From a virus: a stretch of 52,598 nucleotides of DNA. The notes under the pieces were generated by a model, which worked only from the letters and a program-made list of their open reading frames with translations, had not been told where the DNA came from and ran no database searches. The translations under genes were made by a program, and so were the position numbers. Positions 39,929 to 46,886 of the stretch are shown one piece after another (positions within the stretch are counted from its first letter, which is position 1; every line of letters starts with the position of its first letter). The stretch spans positions 1 through 52,598 of IMG/VR virus record IMGVR_UViG_3300036715_002741, one strand, 5' to 3'.

Positions 39929-42415
39929 TCACATTCTTATAAAAGAAACTGAAGGGGTTATATTTTGTCGTTCATTATTAAGTATTATAGCTAATGCGTC
40001 ACAATTTGAAACGAGAAATTTATTTGCATAATATACACCATCTTTGTCAACAGTTATATTATAAACTTTTTGCTTTTCTATTTTGCCAGTTAAGCTTTCC
40101 CGCACAAACTCTTCCACAAGTGTTGCCGCCTTTGTTTCCTCCAAAAATCTTTTTTTCAAAAGATCGAGAGCAAATACAACATTTTGCTTGTATGATTTTA
40201 TTTTTAAACTTATAGCACCACTTTTGATAGCATGATGACGAACAAAATCTTCTTTCGAGATTCTTTGCCTTACGCTTACTTTGAAAACTTTTTTTACAAA
40301 ACTCACAAAAGTATTCTTGCTTTTTAAGCCCACCAAACACCTTTTTAGCATGTTCTCTATGCCAAGCTTTCCCCTCGTCACTTCCATGCCACAATGCGGC
40401 TTTTCCTCTAATTTTTGCGAGATGCTTAAGGTGCTCTTTTGTTGTTTCTTGTCCTTTTCTCTTTTCAGCATGTAACGCCAAATGTTCGCTCCTTGAAATA
40501 CGCTCCAAGTTGCTGTAGTCGTTATTAAAACAATCACCATCTTTATGATGAATAATATCATTTTTTTGTACTTTTTTGCCGCTATAAAATTCCCAAATTG
40601 CAACATGCAATCCTTTGGGACGCTTTCTGCCATCATTGGTTGTAGATTGGCTGAGATAATACCTTCCCGTCCCCATAAGTCTATATTGTTTTCCATCAAA
40701 TACAATAATTTTTTGTATCGCCATAATATCAATCCCCCTAAAGACATGATATCAGCATTCGAGTTCATCATCAACGCATCAGCTCGAACAAAACCTGTTT
40801 CTCTTATGAAAAATGGGTGATTATACGTAACAATTGTGTTTTTATAATCCATCACTTCTCTAATTCCAGTGCACTCAGCTTTCAAAACTTTTCTAACGCC
40901 AAAAGGAGTGATTACGAAATCATTGCAATTTACATTTTCTATGTTTTTCATTCCCCATAATGTTGAAATTTTTGTTCCTGCGGCAAAACACACATCATCA
41001 TGCTCACCGTTTGGGAAGTTCGAGCATTCTTCAATAAAAATATCCAACCAAGGGGCTCCCTCAGGCAATAGCACGTTCCCCGCCTCAATAATTGGGGTGA
41101 CAGGCAATACTTTAGCTACCTTATCTTTACCGTGCGCACTAATAGGGATTACACGATTTTGATATCTGGCTATGCTTTTCATTTCGCTGATTAGCGGTGT
41201 GCCATTGGATGCATCCTCAATATACATTTTAAAAGGATTATATTTGTCTGTTTGCTCTATAAAATCACGCTTTGCTTGTGGAAATTCAACGCGTTTGCGA
41301 TACATATCTAAGATGTAAAGTTTATTCCCAACTTTCTTGCCCGTAATCCCTACCGTGAAATCGTTGCTGCTTTTTATTTTAGCCGCAAAATCCCAACCGC
41401 TTACAACTTTACCTTGTGTTGGCAAATCCTCTTTGCGGTAAAATTTCCAATATTCTCGCTTTAAAATTTCTCCTTCTTGCACGCTTGGACGTTGCAAATA
41501 TTGTGTAGCATATCCACGCGCACCCATCATTTCCTTAAGCTGCCTCAATGATTCCCCCTGAAACTTTGGGATATCCCAGAGTATCTGCCCTTTTTCTGCG
41601 CGAGGATCGGCATATAAATCGCTTTTGAATGCGTCCGCAGGATCATATTCGTGGGATAAGTTTATATGTACGCAGTTTTTTAATGGCAAGAATATTGTGT
41701 GATAATCATTGTGCCCTAAACGCTGTCCAATAATGGCCATTCGCATTTTAGACATCACGTCTTGTCGATTATATAGAGTTTGGCGTAAATAATCATTAAC
41801 CCGCAAAAGATCAGCTGCTGAATTAGCTTGCGATACGCTCATAGCGTCATCAAATAGGATTATATCGCCTCTATGCCCTGTGGTTCCGCTACCAGTTGAT
41901 ATTGCTATACGATAACCTTTTTTGTTGTTTAAATAGTTTCCTTTGGTGTTCTGGTCGGACGTTAGAATAAAGTTATTGCCCCAAAAATCTTGGAACCAGT
42001 TACTTTGGATAAGATATCGACTTTTAAGAGTGTCCCTAATCGCCAAGCCTATCTCATGAGAACCAGTAAGAAATCTAACCGAGGGATCTTTAATCCAAAC
42101 CCAAGCAGGAAATAGAACTGATACTACAAGGCTTTTGGCGTGGGCAGGAGGGATTGTAATGTCGAGAAGCTCTAGCTTAAACTCAAACAATGCTTGCAAA
42201 TGGACGCACAAACATTCTATGTGCCAATTGTCTTGATAGGGGGTGGAATCTATTACATGCCAAGCAGCCTTTACAAATTCATAAAAAGAATTCTCATAGA
42301 TCAGCTTTTCAGCGTCTCTACTCCTCTTCCTCAACTCCAAGACTGCTAAGGCTCTGTCCTGCAACGATGGCGCGCAATTCATCGTCTGTAAGTTTTGTAA
42401 AATCGACTTTTGCAT
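39929..42415 (-). CDS. Terminase large subunit precursor interrupted by an intein
   Basis: An 828-residue frame. The N-terminal ATPase has a Walker-A-like PPAHAKS (89-95) and Walker B IILFDD (185-190). The nuclease domain has VSGWDFAAK (338-346) and HDDV (472-475). The intein fills residues 476-804 and is followed by CDALAI, so after splicing the motif becomes HDDVCDALAI and the mature enzyme is about 499 residues. It cuts and pumps DNA into proheads. The frame also stays open through a nested HNH gene. It overlaps the small-terminase gene by 98 bases, and DNA packaging would depend on splicing. Confidence 0.93.
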   Translation of the reverse strand: MQKSILQNLQTMNCAPSLQDRALAVLELRKRSRDAEKLIYENSFYEFVKAAWHVIDSTPYQDNWHIECLCVHLQALFEFKLELLDITIPPAHAKSLVVSVLFPAWVWIKDPSVRFLTGSHEIGLAIRDTLKSRYLIQSNWFQDFWGNNFILTSDQNTKGNYLNNKKGYRIAISTGSGTTGHRGDIILFDDAMSVSQANSAADLLRVNDYLRQTLYNRQDVMSKMRMAIIGQRLGHNDYHTIFLPLKNCVHINLSHEYDPADAFKSDLYADPRAEKGQILWDIPKFQGESLRQLKEMMGARGYATQYLQRPSVQEGEILKREYWKFYRKEDLPTQGKVVSGWDFAAKIKSSNDFTVGITGKKVGNKLYILDMYRKRVEFPQAKRDFIEQTDKYNPFKMYIEDASNGTPLISEMKSIARYQNRVIPISAHGKDKVAKVLPVTPIIEAGNVLLPEGAPWLDIFIEECSNFPNGEHDDVCFAAGTKISTLWGMKNIENVNCNDFVITPFGVRKVLKAECTGIREVMDYKNTIVTYNHPFFIRETGFVRADALMMNSNADIMSLGGLILWRYKKLLYLMENNIDLWGREGIISANLQPMMAESVPKDCMLQFGNFIAAKKYKKMILFIIKMVIVLITTTATWSVFQGANIWRYMLKREKDKKQQKSTLSISQKLEEKPHCGMEVTRGKLGIENMLKRCLVGLKSKNTFVSFVKKVFKVSVRQRISKEDFVRHHAIKSGAISLKIKSYKQNVVFALDLLKKRFLEETKAATLVEEFVRESLTGKIEKQKVYNITVDKDGVYYANKFLVSNCDALAIILNNERQNITPSVSFIRM
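40004..40990 (-). mobile_element. Intein in terminase, inserted in the nuclease active-site motif
   Basis: Residues 476-804 of the precursor. The first block begins CFAAGTKI with nucleophile Cys476, and the Hint-type block B is TIVTYNHPFFI. The last block ends YYANKFLVSN before Cys805 of the host protein. The usual penultimate His is Ser here, a known but uncommon variation that can slow C-terminal cleavage. Between the splicing blocks the terminase frame translates the DNA of an out-of-frame HNH gene (40059-40724) into about 222 residues of no evident fold, which are removed on splicing. Confidence 0.88.
40059..40724 (-). CDS. HNH homing endonuclease nested out of frame inside the intein
   Basis: A 221-residue protein in a different frame from the terminase. 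The N-half is the plan of free-standing phage HNH enzymes: KGLHVAIWEFY, then IIHHKDGDCFNNDYSNLE (catalytic His cluster and Asn) and EHLALH. The C-half has two Cys clusters that look like zinc ribbons (CEFCKKSF...FCSSSC, CCICSRSF...CGRVC). An own ribosome site, AGGGGG, lies 9 bases before the ATG. It probably mobilises the intein by cutting intein-less terminase genes. In most inteins the endonuclease is in frame. Confidence 0.88.
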   Translation of the reverse strand: MAIQKIIVFDGKQYRLMGTGRYYLSQSTTNDGRKRPKGLHVAIWEFYSGKKVQKNDIIHHKDGDCFNNDYSNLERISRSEHLALHAEKRKGQETTKEHLKHLAKIRGKAALWHGSDEGKAWHREHAKKVFGGLKKQEYFCEFCKKSFQSKRKAKNLERRFCSSSCYQKWCYKFKNKIIQAKCCICSRSFEKKIFGGNKGGNTCGRVCAGKLNWQNRKAKSL

Positions 42416-42791
42416 TGATGTTTAATTGCCCAGAATGCTCAATTTGTGATTTTTCATAGTATCCGCGTTTTTTCCCTCGACATTTGAGATGAAATATTAT
42501 AGCGGCAGGGTTTTTGTCTTGTATGAGTTCGTAAAGTTTTCCCTCAACAAAATCTACTGCTATGTTTTCTACATCGTCAATGGCCGCTTTAAATTCTGCG
42601 TCTTCCGCGTACCAGCGATAAAAAGTACATCTTTCTATATTGGCTATACGACAAGCCTTGGTAACAATCCCCATTTGGCTTTTCATCGCCTCAATCACTG
42701 CTTTTTTCCGCATAGCATTTTGATTGCCTAAAAGTTTAGCCTTTGAGATTTTTTCACCCGTTTTATTTTTGTATGTCTTATCGCGCTTCAT
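42318..42791 (-). CDS. Terminase small subunit
   Basis: A protein of 157 residues if it starts at the ATG at 42791; a TTG three codons earlier also opens the frame. An N-terminal basic segment precedes a helix-turn-helix (GIVTKACRIANIERCTFYRWYAE). Then comes the central 'GKLYELIQDKNPAAIIFHLK' helix pair of phage TerS, and an acidic tail. It recognises the packaging site. CATAAT (-10-like) lies only 9 bases before the ATG and no Shine-Dalgarno is seen, so the message could be leaderless. It overlaps the large-subunit gene. Confidence 0.88.
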   Translation of the reverse strand: MKRDKTYKNKTGEKISKAKLLGNQNAMRKKAVIEAMKSQMGIVTKACRIANIERCTFYRWYAEDAEFKAAIDDVENIAVDFVEGKLYELIQDKNPAAIIFHLKCRGKKRGYYEKSQIEHSGQLNINAKVDFTKLTDDELRAIVAGQSLSSLGVEEEE

Positions 42792-42923
42792 AATTATCAA
42801 ATTATGACAGTTTTTAATTAAAAATACAAATATTATTGTGGAATAACCTTAATTTTGGAATAAAGTTTTACTTATCTTAGGGGTATCTTATAGTTAATTT
42901 TTTATATAATATTAAAACATTGC

Positions 42924-42952
42924 TTGACTCGATAACGTATCAGTGTTATTAT
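42924..42952 (+). promoter_or_regulatory. Sigma70-like promoter for ASCH-gene cluster
   Basis: TTGACT (42924-42929), a 17-base spacer and TATTAT (42947-42952) read rightward in the AT-rich region between the small terminase and the 42995 gene. The start would fall near 42959. Confidence 0.65.
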
Positions 42953-42994
42953 GTATCTATCTTAAATACATTAATTAATCACGAGGATTAAACC

Positions 42995-43426
42995 ATGAAA
43001 ATATCAGTTAAAACTTTAAACAAGAATCTTATAATTGTTGACACAGATAATCATAAAGTAAATATTCCCCATTTACAAATAACAAATTTCAATATTGGCG
43101 TCCCATCGATATCACCCGATTATTATCAATTTTGCGCTTTTGCCCCCAACAAACCGTTAATCTATATACGATTAAACGTTGACGCAGGAGCGTCATTAAC
43201 AAAACAATTATTTCCTCGTCAATTTCCCTTGCGCAATCACATCAAAACTATTAAGGATTTAAATAAAAATCAATTAATCCAAATGCATTTAGATTTTTTA
43301 GAAAATGAAGGCTATATCGATGGAGAAGAATATAACACATTTGAAAAATACGCCAAAGCTAAGTTGAATTTTAAAATTAAACTTTCCCAAACCCCATTCC
43401 AAAAAGGTGATGAATATGCAGATTAA
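42995..43426 (+). CDS. Unknown 143-aa protein
   Basis: A protein with a beta-type N-half (KISVKTLNKNLIIVDTDNHK) and a helical C-half (LIQMHLDFLENEGYIDGEEY). CGAGGAT gives a good ribosome site, and the promoter at 42924-42952 is close upstream. No family is recognised. It leads a three-gene plus run that ends in the ASCH gene. Confidence 0.7.
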   Translation: MKISVKTLNKNLIIVDTDNHKVNIPHLQITNFNIGVPSISPDYYQFCAFAPNKPLIYIRLNVDAGASLTKQLFPRQFPLRNHIKTIKDLNKNQLIQMHLDFLENEGYIDGEEYNTFEKYAKAKLNFKIKLSQTPFQKGDEYAD

Positions 43427-43601
43427 TTCAGAAATAGGGCGAACATTACAAAACGCTAGAATACGCAAACAAAAAACATGCCCAATTTGTAAAAAGATTT
43501 TTATAGGAATAACCATTTCCAAAACTTGCAGCAACGCTTGTAAATGTAAATTATATAGATTTAATAAAATTAAGACAAAAAAGGAGAAAATGAAAGCATG
43601 A
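43416..43601 (+). CDS. Small zinc-finger-like protein
   Basis: I place the start at 43416 because AAAAAGG then has a normal spacing. The 61-residue basic protein has CPICKKIF and later CSNACKC, a four-Cys zinc ribbon of the kind found in small nucleic-acid-binding proteins. Its stop overlaps the ASCH start (ATGA). Confidence 0.65.
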   Translation: MQINSEIGRTLQNARIRKQKTCPICKKIFIGITISKTCSNACKCKLYRFNKIKTKKEKMKA

Positions 43602-43942
43602 AATGTTTATCAATACAACAACCTTACGCGGATTTAATTGCTAATGGAATTAAAACAATAGAATGCCGATCTTGGCAAACTTCCTATCGAGGTGATATTT
43701 TGATTTGTTCCACCAAAAAACCATTTGAAGATTATTTATTGGGACATGCAATTTGTATCGTAACTATTTGTGATATCGTTGAAATGCAACGAGAACATTA
43801 TAAACAAGCTTGTATAAGTAAATTATTTCCATATGCTTGGAAATTAATTAATCCGAAAAAAATAAATCCCTTCCCAATAAAAGGTCAACAAGGTTTTTTT
43901 GAATTGCCTATAAATTTAAAAGATGCTGTAATTCTATTGTAG
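43598..43942 (+). CDS. ASCH-domain protein
   Basis: A 114-residue protein with the ASCH signature: CLSIQQPYADLIANGIKTIECRSW, the strand 'YRGDILICSTKK' and a conserved C-terminal GFFEL. ASCH domains share the PUA/EVE-like fold and are thought to bind RNA or modified nucleotides; some hydrolyse N4-acetylcytidine. Its 3' end overlaps the convergent ABC-GNAT gene by 58 bases, so the two may interfere in expression. A reader or editor of modified bases is the hypothesis. Confidence 0.85.
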   Translation: MKCLSIQQPYADLIANGIKTIECRSWQTSYRGDILICSTKKPFEDYLLGHAICIVTICDIVEMQREHYKQACISKLFPYAWKLINPKKINPFPIKGQQGFFELPINLKDAVILL

Positions 43943-44979
43943 GCAGATTGAAATTTATTTTTATAATTATTGTTACATTTCCCTAAAATTTTAGGAGCAC
44001 TATACATTATCCAATTTGGGCTTTTCATTCTGTGAAAAATCATGGCGGGATGACTTGTTACACTTTGATAACCAAAGCCTTGATCTAAACAATATTGCCC
44101 AACAAAATTTGACAAGATATTCCCTATCCCTATTCCTTGATAATCTGGCAAAACAACTGTTCTATGCTCTCTTTTTGTGTTTTTTAAATGTGGATGTTGA
44201 AAATGAATATAACTAGAAAAAGCGCATGGATTGTCATTTATTAAAGCCACAAAACATTGCGCAGAATTAGATAATACACCACTCAAATAGTGATGGCTTT
44301 TAAACATTTGCCAGAGAGAACGTGAGCATTTATAGATTTCCAGTTGAATTTGAGGTCGCTGAAGACACCCCCGAAAATATTGATTGGAGCCTACATCATA
44401 ATACCAATCTGGCTGAAGCCATTCGATAATATCATAATGACAACTAACCGCTACAATCTTCTTTTTATTTTTACGAATATTTTTTTGAATAGCTGCGCAT
44501 CCAATTTGCGCTACATTTCTGTCTACCACTGAAGTAAATTCGTCAACAATAGTTAATTGGTTTTTCGACATTAAAATTCTAGCCATTTCAGCTCTAAATT
44601 TTTGCCCATTAGAAAGTTTATCAAAAGGCAATAACCAAGATGGAGGCGATGAAAATCCAACGTGCGACAAAGCATTTACAATATCGTTAATATCTAATTC
44701 TTTTGGGAAATCATCGAGAAAAGAAGTTTTTCCCCATTGAAATCCATTATGATAATTTTCTTCTCCAAATATTTTTTTAGATAAAATTGTTTTCCCTGCC
44801 CCAGATGCCCCAACAATCAACCCAATATTCCAATCGTCATTTAATTCCTCAATAGGTAAATCAACATTCCATTCTTTATAAAGTTTTTCTTGAGGAGGTA
44901 AATCAAACAATCCAGCTATTTTAGCTGAACGAAAAGATTCAATATAAGGAGTTTCTATTTTATAATTAAATTTTGGCAT
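43885..44979 (-). CDS. Soluble ABC-ATPase fused to GNAT acetyltransferase
   Basis: A 364-residue fusion. Residues 1-205 form a complete ABC ATPase: Walker A GASGAGKT (57-64), signature LSNGQ (122-126), Walker B TIVDE (143-147), switch His181. No membrane segment follows, so it is not a transporter. Residues about 215-345 form a GNAT domain with acetyl-CoA loop QGIGIG (281-286). Phage GNATs of this kind include Mu Mom, which modifies adenine in DNA. An ATP-driven, DNA-acting modifier is therefore a reasonable guess. It begins 3 bases after the ParB-like gene ends. Confidence 0.85.
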   Translation of the reverse strand: MPKFNYKIETPYIESFRSAKIAGLFDLPPQEKLYKEWNVDLPIEELNDDWNIGLIVGASGAGKTILSKKIFGEENYHNGFQWGKTSFLDDFPKELDINDIVNALSHVGFSSPPSWLLPFDKLSNGQKFRAEMARILMSKNQLTIVDEFTSVVDRNVAQIGCAAIQKNIRKNKKKIVAVSCHYDIIEWLQPDWYYDVGSNQYFRGCLQRPQIQLEIYKCSRSLWQMFKSHHYLSGVLSNSAQCFVALINDNPCAFSSYIHFQHPHLKNTKREHRTVVLPDYQGIGIGNILSNFVGQYCLDQGFGYQSVTSHPAMIFHRMKSPNWIMYSAPKILGKCNNNYKNKFQSAYNRITASFKFIGNSKKPC

Positions 44980-44982
44980 TGT

Positions 44983-45528
44983 TTATATTGATAAAATTTT
45001 AAGTTTTGTATATCCCATTTCCTGTAATTGCGAATAAAGTTCTTGCTGTTGTTGCTCATTTTCAACGTCAACAATAATTGCATATTTTTCATGATACGCT
45101 TCTTCAGTATCTTTTGGATCGATTTTTTCTCTAATTACTTCTAATTTCAAATCCGAATCTTTAAAGCCCACGTCTTGCAGTAAATCAATATCAAACGTAG
45201 ACAACAAATCCATGTCCCATTCGCCAGTATTTTTATTACTTCTAAGCATATATTCACTGGCTTCTTCCTTGGTTAGTTCCCTGCTGGGTACGCGCACATC
45301 AATAACTTCTTCCTGTCTCCCTAACTGCCTCATAATATTCAAACGCATGTGACCGGCAAGAATGGTTTGATCGGTGTTAATTGCTGGTATTTCAGCAAGA
45401 TCAAATTTAGATATTGATTTTTTTAATTCTTTGGCTTGCTTGTCTGTTAGTTGTCGAGGGTTGTTTTCGAAAGGGATTAAATCTGAAATCTTGCGTTGTT
45501 GCGTTGACCAAGTTATTTTTTTTGACAT
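44983..45528 (-). CDS. ParB/sulfiredoxin-fold protein
   Basis: A 181-residue protein. The N-terminal domain has ENNPRQLTDKQ (NPR at 23-25) and GHMRLN (59-64), the nucleotide-binding motifs of the ParB/Srx fold, and lacks a ParB HTH. Phage ParB-like domains can act as nucleases, CTPases or, in base hypermodification, as nucleotide-activating enzymes. It is the upstream partner of the ABC-GNAT gene. No Shine-Dalgarno is visible before the ATG, which follows a 400-base control region. Confidence 0.85.
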   Translation of the reverse strand: MSKKITWSTQQRKISDLIPFENNPRQLTDKQAKELKKSISKFDLAEIPAINTDQTILAGHMRLNIMRQLGRQEEVIDVRVPSRELTKEEASEYMLRSNKNTGEWDMDLLSTFDIDLLQDVGFKDSDLKLEVIREKIDPKDTEEAYHEKYAIIVDVENEQQQQELYSQLQEMGYTKLKILSI

Positions 45529-45603
45529 GTTAGTTTATCACGTTATTAGTATTGATAATAAATAATTTGCGTTTTTTGCGAATATAGCTCTACCCTAAAA
45601 CCA

Positions 45604-45621
45604 AACACTTTATTAAGTGTT
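45604..45621 (-). terminator. Hairpin, possible terminator
   Basis: AACACTT and AAGTGTT flank TATT (7-bp stem, 4-base loop); on the minus strand TGGTTTT follows. It could end transcripts from the ferritin/nuclease genes before the ParB gene. The surrounding gap 45529-45934 holds no protein gene; its other content is listed at 45841-45916. Confidence 0.5.
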
Positions 45622-45840
45622 CTTTTAATTCGCTCGCTTCGCTCACTGCCGAAAAGAACCAAACGGCGTTTATTTCAAACCTATTATTTTTTTAATAAAT
45701 TTCAAAATCAAGATTCAAAACAAGCTTTTGTTCTTCCCGCTAGATCAACTACATTTTTTAATTGTGTTTCCTGACTCCTGTCAATAAACCTTTTTTTTGA
45801 GAAAGTAAATAGAAACGATAAATATATTTTTGGAGTTGTG

Positions 45841-45916
45841 CAAAGTTTATACAAATTGATCAAACTTTATACAATTGTATAAAAAATGTACAGATGATTG
45901 CGCAAATTTTGTACAA
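45841..45916. promoter_or_regulatory. Cluster of repeats and palindromes, operator or origin candidate
   Basis: CAAAGTTTATACAA (45841-45854) and CAAACTTTATACAA (45861-45874) are direct repeats 20 bp apart. A perfect 16-bp palindrome TTATACAATTGTATAA covers 45867-45882. TGTACA (45887-45892) and the palindrome TTGTACAA (45909-45916) follow. All share the half-site TTGTA(T/C)A. This looks like a multi-site protein-binding region in front of the ParB/ABC-GNAT genes. Confidence 0.7.
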
Positions 45917-45934
45917 CTACTCGTTCGTGAAAAA

Positions 45935-46321
45935 TTATTTCAAAACCGAGAAAAGCACCTTTTTTAATTCATCAATTGTTATTAATTCGGCTTTTTCGTT
46001 AGTCAAACGTAAAACATTAAACTTGCGAAGATTTTTCAAGTACCAATCTTTTTTGTTATCTTTAATTTTTTGCTCAAAAGAATCGTGCACATCTCCGTCT
46101 ATTTCTATACATAATTTATATGGTTTTGGCAAATAAAAATCTATAATATAGAAGCTATAATCATTAAAAAACCCCTTTTGTTCAAAAAATTTTATTCCAA
46201 GTTCAAGAAGTTTATTTTTAAAAATAGACTCTGATTTAGTTGGATTGTTTTTTAATTTTGTTCTAAATTTTGACAATAATATTTGTTGATTCCCTGGAAC
46301 CTTTCTTTTCAATCTTGCCAT
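45935..46321 (-). CDS. Vsr/DUF559-like endonuclease
   Basis: A 128-residue basic protein with the core of the Vsr/DUF559 restriction-like fold: YIIDFYLP, then IEIDGDVHDSFEQKIKDNKK with Asp, Asp and His placed as in Vsr-type sites. Free-standing nucleases of this type in phages act as homing enzymes or cut competing DNA; mismatch repair is the host use. It lies below the ferritin gene with a weak ribosome site. Confidence 0.8.
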   Translation of the reverse strand: MARLKRKVPGNQQILLSKFRTKLKNNPTKSESIFKNKLLELGIKFFEQKGFFNDYSFYIIDFYLPKPYKLCIEIDGDVHDSFEQKIKDNKKDWYLKNLRKFNVLRLTNEKAELITIDELKKVLFSVLK

Positions 46322-46330
46322 ATTTTTTAT

Positions 46331-46819
46331 TTATTCACTTTCCCCCAGTTCATGATCCATCGCTAACAGCGCTCCCGCATCATCGCCGATTATAATAAGC
46401 TTTTGCAACATATCGTTAGCTTCAAACTCCGACCTTACTTGCTCGTCTACAAACCATTGCAAAAAGGTTTGAGTAGCAAAGTCGTTGTCACTAACAGCTT
46501 GATACATGATCGCGGATATTTTATCTGTTACGCTACGCTCTAGTTCAAGTACATAGCTAGCAACACTAATACAACTATCCCACTCTTTAACCGGAGCATT
46601 GATTGGCAATATTTGAACCTTACAAAAATGTTGTAAAACATAATCAATAAGCTTTTGCGAATGACTAGCTTCATCAGACGCTTGGTCCATAAAATATTTA
46701 CAAAATCCTTGTAAGCCCTTGCTTGAAAACCAGCAGGCTATTTGTTGGTATGAATTAGAGGCAAATTTCTCTACAGTTATTTGCTCGTTTATGTCGTTTA
46801 AAATTGATAGATTTAACAT
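46331..46819 (-). CDS. Ferritin (non-haem, FtnA-like)
   Basis: A 162-residue four-helix ferritin of normal length. Ferroxidase ligands are visible: Glu17, Glu50, His53, Glu94 and Gln127, with the conserved TFLQWFVDEQV helix and C-terminal GDDAGALLAMDHELG. Positions matching Glu129 and Glu130 of E. coli FtnA are Arg and Ser, so one of the iron sites may be altered. It would store or detoxify iron in the host cytoplasm. GGAGAG precedes the ATG. A phage ferritin is unusual; benefit during infection of iron-stressed or intracellular hosts is speculation. Confidence 0.9.
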   Translation of the reverse strand: MLNLSILNDINEQITVEKFASNSYQQIACWFSSKGLQGFCKYFMDQASDEASHSQKLIDYVLQHFCKVQILPINAPVKEWDSCISVASYVLELERSVTDKISAIMYQAVSDNDFATQTFLQWFVDEQVRSEFEANDMLQKLIIIGDDAGALLAMDHELGESE

Positions 46820-46886
46820 TGATTCTCTCCGGATATTTTAAACCGACATATTAACATAAAAAGAAATTTGCCCCTATTTTTGATAT

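Noticed and set aside
43885-44979. ABC transporter
   Set aside because: The ATPase has no membrane domain and no membrane partner; it is fused to a GNAT domain and linked to a ParB-like gene.
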